Notes under the pieces: generated by a model | What the model saw: the letters and a program-made list of their open reading frames with translations, nothing else | Told to the model about the DNA's origin: nothing | Databases searched by the model: none | Origin: Lachnospiraceae bacterium | GTDB taxonomy: Bacteria > Bacillota > Clostridia > Lachnospirales > Lachnospiraceae | Direction: 5' to 3' | Length of the DNA: 5,471 nt | Assembly (NCBI GenBank): GCA_031285465.1 | Contig: JAITWD010000299.1 | Span: 1-5,471, forward strand | Part shown: one piece after another, positions 1 to 3,829 of the stretch | Position numbering within the stretch: the stretch's first letter is position 1 | How the letters are laid out: every line of letters begins with the position of its first letter | Made by a program: the position numbers and the translations under genes

Positions 1-2
1 TG

Positions 3-188
3 GACTATTTTATGATTGATGTCACTGATATTGCCGGGGTAGTAAAGGGAGATGTGGTCACTCTGATCGGTCGTGACGGCGATCAAACGATCAGCGTCGA
101 AATGCTCAGTAAACTGTCCGGTCGCTTTTATTACGAAGTGACCTGCGATTTGGGTAATCGGGTTCCACGCAGATACATTTATAGGTGA
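3..188 (+). CDS. alr: Alanine racemase, C-terminal fragment (5' end outside window)
   Basis: Alanine racemase is a cytoplasmic PLP enzyme that interconverts L- and D-alanine for peptidoglycan. Only the last 61 codons are present, all in the C-terminal beta domain. Visible landmarks are the opening DYFMIDVTDI, which fits the family's MD-x-x-M-I-D-V block (the Asp just after a conserved Met lies at the substrate site), then the GDVVTLIG strand, the helix VEMLSKLSG, and the ending YYEVTCDLGNRVPRRYI, which matches the typical YE-(I/V)-x-C-x-(L/I)-x-x-RVPR-x-Y tail. The stop is TGA at 186-188, so the natural C-terminus is intact. The PLP lysine and the N-terminal barrel lie upstream of the window. 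Placement directly before mazF matches the usual Firmicutes order. The family call is secure; catabolic versus biosynthetic role cannot be told. Confidence 0.93.
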   Translation, partial: DYFMIDVTDIAGVVKGDVVTLIGRDGDQTISVEMLSKLSGRFYYEVTCDLGNRVPRRYIYR

Positions 189-297
189 CGCAGGGAGCTT
201 TTGTATTTTGGGGTCATCTGTACAGACCTAAGGAACAGTAGGTTAGTATTATAGGAAAGTGCTCCTATGATATAAAACCGATGCGTAGCTACACGCG

Positions 298-359
298 GAA
301 CAAAAGTTGCGCCACCAAGGATATTTGCCCGCGTGAGTGCGCGAAGCGCACTTTTGTTC
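298..359 (+). repeat. Long imperfect inverted repeat downstream of alr
   Basis: The left arm GAACAAAAGTTGCGC (298-312) is complementary to the right arm GCGCACTTTTGTTC (346-359) except for a single-base bulge. The arms enclose 33 nt. The right arm also forms the 3' half and T-tract of the shorter hairpin at 336-352, so the two folds compete for the same bases. This could be a terminator with an alternative long stem, or a palindromic dispersed element. The complementarity is directly visible; any function is inferred. Confidence 0.55.
336..358 (+). terminator. Probable rho-independent terminator of alr
   Basis: AGTGCGC (336-342), loop GAA and GCGCACT (346-352) form a perfect 7-bp GC-rich stem, followed at once by TTTGTT. 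Together with the last stem base this gives TTTT-G-TT after the GC core, a standard though short intrinsic terminator. It lies about 150 nt after the alr stop. It would separate alr from mazF, which has its own promoter downstream. Confidence 0.6.
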
Positions 360-408
360 AATCAAAAGAAATAGGGGGGCCGATGTCGCAATTAGCCGTC
401 AGGTATAA

Positions 409-635
409 TTTGAAAAATCATAGATTTTTCAAATTTTTATTCAAGCAGTATCGCAGATAATTCTGCGATATGCATGGGTATAGTTTGAAAAATCATAGAT
501 TTTTCAAATTTTTATTCAAGCAGTATCGCAGATAAAATCTGCGATATGCATGGGTATAGTTTGAAAAATCATAGATTTTTCAAATTTTTATTCAAGCAGT
601 ATCGCAGATAAAATCTGCGATATGCATGGGTATAG
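409..635 (+). repeat. Three tandem 75/76-nt units, each with two hairpins, upstream of mazF
   Basis: The units are 409-483 (75 nt), 484-559 (76 nt) and 560-635 (76 nt). Units 2 and 3 are identical. Unit 1 differs only in TAAT versus TAAAA inside one hairpin loop. Each unit holds (i) an 11-bp perfect AT-rich stem TTTGAAAAATC-ATA-GATTTTTCAAA followed by TTTTTATT, which resembles a weak terminator, and (ii) a 9-10-bp stem TATCGCAGA/TCTGCGATA with a short A-rich loop, followed by TGCATGGGTATAG. The word GGTATA(A/G)TTT occurs at all four boundaries (from 403 and up to 638). Every reading frame is short or interrupted. Near-perfect identity points to recent amplification. The array ends about 23 nt before the mazF -35 element. 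It could encode structured RNA, be a dispersed repeat family, or be a transcription barrier. Confidence 0.93.
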
Positions 636-658
636 TTTTGCGCAATTCGGCACACCTT

Positions 659-688
659 TTGAATACCTTCAGACAATGCGGTTATAAT
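659..688 (+). promoter_or_regulatory. Sigma-A-type promoter of mazF
   Basis: TTGAAT (659-664) and a perfect TATAAT (683-688) are separated by 18 bp, which predicts a start near 695 and a leader of about 42 nt. The spacer contains AATACCTTCA (662-671), a 10-mer that recurs in the promoter of the CorC-like gene (1342-1351). It starts only 23 nt after the repeat array, so mazF can be expressed without reading through the array. Confidence 0.7.
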
Positions 689-736
689 ATATGTAACATC
701 AATCGAATTAAACTTAAATTGAATGAAGGGTGTGTG

Positions 737-1090
737 ATGCATGTGGAAATGAAACGCGGAGATATTTTTTATGCCGATTTACGACCGGTGGTAGGCTCGG
801 AACAGGGCGGGATCCGACCGGTGTTGATCATCCAGAACGATGTTGGTAACAAGCACAGTCCCACCGTGATCTGTGCAGCAATTACCTCAAAAATGAACAA
901 AGCGAAGTTGCCAACCCATATCGAACTAAATGCCCGGCAGAATGATATGGTTAAGGATTCGGTGATCCTGCTTGAACAGCTTCGAACCATTGATAAAAAA
1001 CGCTTGAAGGATAAAGTGTGTCATTTAGACAGTGACATTATGGAAAAGGTAAATCGAGGCTTACTGATCAGCCTGGAGTTGGGTACATAA
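737..1090 (+). CDS. mazF: MazF/EndoA (PemK-family) mRNA endoribonuclease toxin
   Basis: This is a toxin RNase of the MazF/NdoA type, which cleaves single-stranded mRNA at a short sequence; Bacillus and Staphylococcus homologues cut at UACAU. The 117-aa product matches the family's usual 110-120 residues. It shows KRGDIFYADL (6-15), the loop PVVGSEQGGIRPVLIIQND (17-35) with the catalytic-type Arg27, AAIT with Thr50 (equivalent by eye to R25 and T48 of the Bacillus enzyme), LPTHIEL and the VILLEQLRTIDKKRL block. All key residues are present, so it should be active. ATG 737 was chosen because GAAGGG lies 6-7 nt upstream and the protein then starts like the family; ATG 749 is a possible alternative. 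The in-frame ATG at 626 lies in the repeat array and upstream of the promoter, so it is rejected. No antitoxin gene is present on either side. Confidence 0.95.
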   Translation: MHVEMKRGDIFYADLRPVVGSEQGGIRPVLIIQNDVGNKHSPTVICAAITSKMNKAKLPTHIELNARQNDMVKDSVILLEQLRTIDKKRLKDKVCHLDSDIMEKVNRGLLISLELGT

Positions 1091-1321
1091 GGAAAGCAGG
1101 CATTCCTGGAAAGCAGGCATTCCTGAAAGGCAGGCCTTCCTGGAAAGTAGACTTTCCTGTAAAGACAACTTTTCTGTAAGACAACTTTCTTGTAACGTAG
1201 ACCTTTTCGGAAAGACAACTTTTCAGTAAAGATTACTTTCCTGGAAAGTAGACCTTCCCAGAAGAAGACCTTCCCAGAAAAAAGGACTTTCCGTAAAAGT
1301 TTTTTCCAGAAAAAGGAACCA
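1091..1321 (+). repeat. Degenerate 17-nt self-complementary tandem repeat (about 14 units) after mazF
   Basis: The array begins on the first base after the mazF stop. The consensus is GGAAAGTAGACTTTCCT, in which GGAAAG and CTTTCC are complementary, so each unit can form a mini-hairpin with a 4-nt loop and any unit can pair with any other. By eye the units start at 1091, 1108, 1125, 1142, 1159, 1176, 1192, 1209, 1226, 1243, 1261, 1277, 1293 and 1309, with lengths of 16-18 nt and a 13-nt final remnant. The first two are identical and later ones drift, losing complementarity by units 12-14. This suggests newest growth next to mazF. The non-multiple-of-three period and interrupted frames argue against coding. 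It fills the mazF 3' untranslated region and ends 14 nt before the next promoter. Confidence 0.9.
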
Positions 1322-1331
1322 GAACGCAGGA

Positions 1332-1363
1332 ATCTTGACGTAATACCTTCAAGATGATATAGT
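1332..1363 (+). promoter_or_regulatory. Strong sigma-A promoter with overlapping inverted-repeat operator
   Basis: TTGACG (1335-1340) and TATAGT (1358-1363) with an ideal 17-bp spacer predict transcription from about 1370. A perfect inverted repeat, ATCTTGA (1332-1338) and TCAAGAT (1349-1355), overlaps the -35 and the spacer. That is the position where a dimeric repressor would block polymerase. The spacer also carries AATACCTTCA (1342-1351), shared with the mazF promoter. The promoter would serve the CorC-like gene starting at 1487, giving an unusually long leader of about 117 nt. The elements are visible; the operator role is inferred. Confidence 0.7.
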
Positions 1364-1380
1364 TGTCTTGGAAAAAGATT

Positions 1381-1470
1381 GTTATATCAAAGGAGTTCTA
1401 TATGTAACCACATGAGCGATCATTGTTACATATTTCACAAAAGAAGTGTGAGCATTTTAACGGAAGTTAA
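1381..1470 (+). promoter_or_regulatory. Structured leader with ribosome-bound-looking ATG-TAA start-stop
   Basis: AAAGGAG (1389-1395) lies 6 nt before ATG (1402-1404), which is followed directly by TAA (1405-1407). The segment ATGTAAC (1402-1408) can pair upstream with GTTATAT (1381-1387; 7 bp, one G-U), looping out the ribosome binding site. It can instead pair downstream: TATGTAAC (1401-1408) with GTTACATA (1425-1432). The latter is capped by an inner ATGA-GCGA-TCAT stem with a GNRA-type loop (1412-1423). A further small hairpin TTAAC-GGAA-GTTAA (1457-1470) sits just before the true ribosome binding site of the gene. This architecture resembles translation- or structure-dependent leader control. 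It matches no riboswitch class I recognise. Confidence 0.5.
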
Positions 1471-1486
1471 GGGTAAGGAGACAGGA

Positions 1487-2791
1487 ATGGACGACGGTGG
1501 TACTGTGGCCGATTATGTATTTTTTGGTGTATTACTATTATTTGAATTGTTTTTGTGCGGGTTTGATTCTGCACTCGGGAACCTGAATGTGAAAGAATTG
1601 ACCGAAAAGGCTGAAGGAGAGGATAAAAGAGCGCGGCGGTTGCGGGATATGCTGTTACAACCGCAGGTGTACAACAATACCTATCAATTGGTCATCACAT
1701 TGATCCAGTTGATCATGGGCGGATTTTTCCTGATGAGACTGATCGAATTTGGACGCCTGATGGCGCCGGAACGTTTCCGCGCTATTATCATTATTGTTGC
1801 GACGGCGGCGCTTATGTACATACTATTAGTTTTTGGGGTGCTCGTCCCCAGGCGGTTGGCGGCCAAGCGACCGGAAAAGTGGGCCTATTCGGGGGTTTAT
1901 GTGGTTTCTTTTCTGATCGGTGTGTTGAAACCACTGACGGTCCCGATCTGGTTTACCGCCCGTGGCATTTTGTGGCTGCTTAAAGTACAGACCGACCAGC
2001 GATCGGAGGATGTGACCGAGGAGCGGATCATTTCCATGGTGAATGAAGGGCATGAGCAAGGGGTCCTGCTCGATACCGAAGCGGAAATGATTAATAATAT
2101 CATTGAATTTGGTGATAAAGAGGCACAGGATATCATGACCCCCAGGAATCTGATCAAGGCTATTGATGTGCAGATGACCCTAAGCGAAGCGGTCTTATAT
2201 ATGCTGGGGGAAAATAAAAGCCGTTTTCCGGTATACGAAGAAAATATCGATGCGATCGTGGGCATCATGCATCTGCGGGATGCAATGAGGGCACATGCGG
2301 ATGAAACCCTGCGGGAAAAACCGGTTGCGGCGATCAGTGGCCCGGTCCGCGAGGCGGTTTTTATTCCGGAAACCAAGAAGATTGATGGTCTGTTCCAATA
2401 CATGCAACAGGCCAAGACGCAATTGGTGGTGGTGATCGATGAGTATGGGCAGACCCAGGGATTGATCGCGATGGAGGACATTCTAGAAGAGATTGTCGGT
2501 AATATAATGGACGAATATGATGAGGACGAAGGTTACATAGCAGAAACCGGTAATGGCGGTGAGTACCTCATTGATGGGATCACCCGTCTGGAGGAATTAG
2601 AGGAGCGTTTTGGGATATCCTTCGAGGAGGAGGAGGTTGAAACCCTAAACGGCTTCATGATCTCCCAATTGGACCGGATACCCGATGAAAACGAACAATT
2701 CGAGGTGGTCGTGGACGGATATAATTTTGCCATCCAGGCGGTGGAGAATAACCGGATCAGTAGTGTATTGGTCACTAAATGTGAATCGTGA
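1487..2791 (+). CDS. DUF21/CNNM-CBS-CorC_HlyC membrane protein (putative divalent-cation transporter)
   Basis: A 434-aa integral membrane protein of the CorC/HlyC (CNNM-like) family, whose members are linked to Mg2+/Co2+ or Na+-coupled Mg2+ transport. Domains: an N-terminal DUF21 membrane region (about 8-165) with hydrophobic segments near 9-26, 66-86, 98-120 and 134-165; a linker with the family pattern EERIISMVNEGHEQGVL (178-194); the AQDIMTPR motif (213-220) opening the paired CBS domains (to about 340); an acidic stretch (342-348); and a CorC_HlyC domain (about 355-432) including ETLNGFMISQLDRIP. The start was set at ATG 1487, which has AAGGAG (1475-1480) 6 nt upstream. The in-frame ATG 1412 and TTG 1379 lack suitable sites. 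The DUF21 region departs from the family at polar positions: FDSAL replaces SETAL, and the usual GE-x-x-PK reads FGVLVPRR. The transported ion is therefore uncertain. Confidence 0.88.
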   Translation: MDDGGTVADYVFFGVLLLFELFLCGFDSALGNLNVKELTEKAEGEDKRARRLRDMLLQPQVYNNTYQLVITLIQLIMGGFFLMRLIEFGRLMAPERFRAIIIIVATAALMYILLVFGVLVPRRLAAKRPEKWAYSGVYVVSFLIGVLKPLTVPIWFTARGILWLLKVQTDQRSEDVTEERIISMVNEGHEQGVLLDTEAEMINNIIEFGDKEAQDIMTPRNLIKAIDVQMTLSEAVLYMLGENKSRFPVYEENIDAIVGIMHLRDAMRAHADETLREKPVAAISGPVREAVFIPETKKIDGLFQYMQQAKTQLVVVIDEYGQTQGLIAMEDILEEIVGNIMDEYDEDEGYIAETGNGGEYLIDGITRLEELEERFGISFEEEEVETLNGFMISQLDRIPDENEQFEVVVDGYNFAIQAVENNRISSVLVTKCES

Positions 2792-2793
2792 AG

Positions 2794-2823
2794 TTGAATG
2801 ATAAATATTTATAAATTCATAAT
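2794..2823 (+). promoter_or_regulatory. Probable yebC promoter with AT-rich palindrome in the spacer
   Basis: TTGAAT (2794-2799) starts 3 nt after the stop of the CorC-like gene and is 18 bp from CATAAT (2818-2823), the same geometry as the mazF promoter. Between them lies the perfect palindrome ATAAATATTTAT (2801-2812), flanked by TGAAT (2795-2799) and ATTCA (2815-2819). The palindrome could be an operator or simply AT-rich promoter DNA. No terminator with a T-tract is seen after the CorC-like gene, so read-through from upstream is also possible. Confidence 0.45.
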
Positions 2824-2841
2824 CAAGAGTAACGGAAGATA

Positions 2842-2865
2842 GTGTGAGCGATAAACCGCTCACAC
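2842..2865 (+). promoter_or_regulatory. Perfect 9-bp hairpin in the yebC leader
   Basis: GTGTGAGCG (2842-2850), loop ATAAAC and CGCTCACAC (2857-2865) form a perfect stem. It lies between the predicted transcription start (about 2830) and the yebC ribosome binding site (GGAG, 2915-2918). No T-tract follows, so it is not a typical terminator. A GTG at 2844, inside the stem, is in frame with yebC. The element could be a leader RNA structure or a DNA operator. Confidence 0.5.
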
Positions 2866-2924
2866 GTAAATTTGTGCCTGCGGCCCAAAGTTTGCAGGTA
2901 CTGGAAAGAGAGATGGAGATTAAC

Positions 2925-3653
2925 ATGTCAGGACATTCAAAATTTGCCAATATCAAGCACAAGAAGGAACGCAATGATGCGGCTAAGGGAAAGATTTTTA
3001 CTATTATCGGCAGGGAAATTGCTGTGGCAGTTAAGGAGGGCGGAGCCGACCCGGCGAATAACAGCAAGCTGGCACAGGTGATCGCCAAGGCGAAGGCCAA
3101 TAATGTGCCCAATGAAACCATTGATCGGGGGATAAAAAAGGCGGCGGGTGATGAGAATAGTGTCAACTATAAGTATATTACCTACGAAGGCTATGGTCCT
3201 AACGGGATCGCTATTATCGTTGATGCCCTGACCGACAACCAGAACCGGACGGCGGCCAATGTCCGCAGTGCATTTACCAAGGGCTACGGCAATATCGGCA
3301 CACCGGGATGTGTTTCCTTCATGTTTGATAAAAAAGGTCAGATCATTGTCGATAAGGAGGAATGGGATGGCGATGCCGATGATCTGATGATGCTCGCGCT
3401 GGATGCCGGTGCCGAGGATTTTGTTGAGGAAGAAGAATGCTATGAGATATATACCGATCCCGATGCTTTCCCGGCGGTACACGAGGCATTATCCAATAAA
3501 GCGATCGAAATGGTTTCAGCCGAAGTTACCATGATACCGCAAAATTATGTAGAGCTTACCGAGGAAACAGCGGTCAAAAATCTTAATAAAATCCTTGATC
3601 TGCTTGATGCCGAGGATGATGTGCAGGCGGTCTACCACAACTGGGATTTTTGA
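2925..3653 (+). CDS. yebC: YebC/PmpR/TACO1-family translation factor
   Basis: A 242-aa cytoplasmic protein of the YebC family, of typical full length. The start MSGHSKFANIKHKKERNDAAKGKIFTII is nearly the family signature (MSGHSKWANIKH-K-x-x-x-D-x-x-(R/K)-(A/G)-K-x-F-x-K) and fixes the start at ATG 2925, with GGAG 6 nt upstream. Other family blocks are NVPNETIDRGIKKA, YEGYGPNGIAIIVDALTDNQNRT, GCVSFMFDKKG, the LALDAGAEDF stretch and the C-terminal LDLLDAEDDVQAVYHN. Bacterial YebC was long annotated as a transcriptional regulator. More recent work on YebC and TACO1 supports binding to ribosomes and relief of stalling at proline-rich stretches, so a translation role is the better guess. An in-frame extension of 27 codons from GTG 2844, and ATG 2913, would disrupt the conserved N-terminus. 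It is not next to ruvABC, its neighbour in many bacteria. Confidence 0.95.
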   Translation: MSGHSKFANIKHKKERNDAAKGKIFTIIGREIAVAVKEGGADPANNSKLAQVIAKAKANNVPNETIDRGIKKAAGDENSVNYKYITYEGYGPNGIAIIVDALTDNQNRTAANVRSAFTKGYGNIGTPGCVSFMFDKKGQIIVDKEEWDGDADDLMMLALDAGAEDFVEEEECYEIYTDPDAFPAVHEALSNKAIEMVSAEVTMIPQNYVELTEETAVKNLNKILDLLDAEDDVQAVYHNWDF

Positions 3654-3829
3654 CCATCATTGTAATAAAATCAAAATAAAAGCTGGATCATGAACCAATA
3701 GAAGTTTTGAAGTTGGAAATAAAAGCTTAGATTAAGAAGTTAAACCTCAAATTATAAACCAAAATAAAAAACATAGATAAAAATAAAAAGTATAAGAAAA
3801 AATACAAACCGCGTTCCACAGGAGGAAAT
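3654..3829 (+). other. A-rich spacer and leader of metY
   Basis: The 176-nt spacer is strikingly A-rich on the + strand (84 of 150 bases in 3661-3810). It has almost no potential for stable hairpins, so it holds no visible SAM (S-box) or T-box riboswitch, although such elements often precede methionine genes in Firmicutes. AAATAAAAGCT occurs at 3674-3684 and 3717-3727, with a weaker third match at 3762-3772, hinting at a decayed 43-45-nt repeat. No convincing promoter pair or yebC terminator was found. An AGGAGG (3820-3825) just before ATG 3830 is a strong ribosome binding site. Confidence 0.6.

Larger units (their letters stand above)
189..408. other. Gene-poor spacer after alr with several small palindromes
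   Basis: No convincing gene is visible on either strand. Small dyads seen here are TCTGTACAGA (217-226, perfect palindrome), ATAGGA-N6-TCCTAT (251-268, 6-bp stem) and the larger structure at 298-359, listed separately. A 59-codon frame (281-460, +) and a 60-codon frame (179-361, -) are open, but neither has a ribosome binding site or a recognisable domain. A TATAAT hexamer at 404-409 sits just before the tandem array without a good -35 partner. In related Firmicutes this is where the antitoxin partner of mazF would be expected; none is seen. Confidence 0.6.

Noticed and set aside
179..361. 60-codon minus-strand frame after alr
   Set aside because: No ribosome binding site, no recognisable domain, and it overlaps the terminator and inverted-repeat structure.
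409..635. CRISPR array or insertion-sequence ends
   Set aside because: Units are contiguous with no variable spacers, and no transposase or target-site duplication was found.
626..736. 37-codon N-terminal extension of mazF from ATG 626
   Set aside because: It starts inside the last repeat unit and upstream of the mazF promoter, has no ribosome binding site, and the family start with GAAGGG is at 737.
1021..1218. Minus-strand frame across the mazF 3' end and 17-nt array
   Set aside because: It is produced by the repeat and the antisense of mazF; it has no start signals and the period is not a multiple of three.
1091..1321. CRISPR array
   Set aside because: The repeats are 17 nt, degenerate and directly adjacent, with no unique spacers and no cas genes.
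1379..1486. Upstream TTG (1379) or ATG (1412) starts for the CorC-like gene
   Set aside because: Neither has a ribosome binding site at proper spacing, the added residues are not membrane-protein-like, and ATG 1487 has an ideal AAGGAG.
1897..2481. 194-codon minus-strand frame inside the CorC-like gene
   Set aside because: It is an antisense shadow of a well-supported domain-containing gene and shows no recognisable family features.
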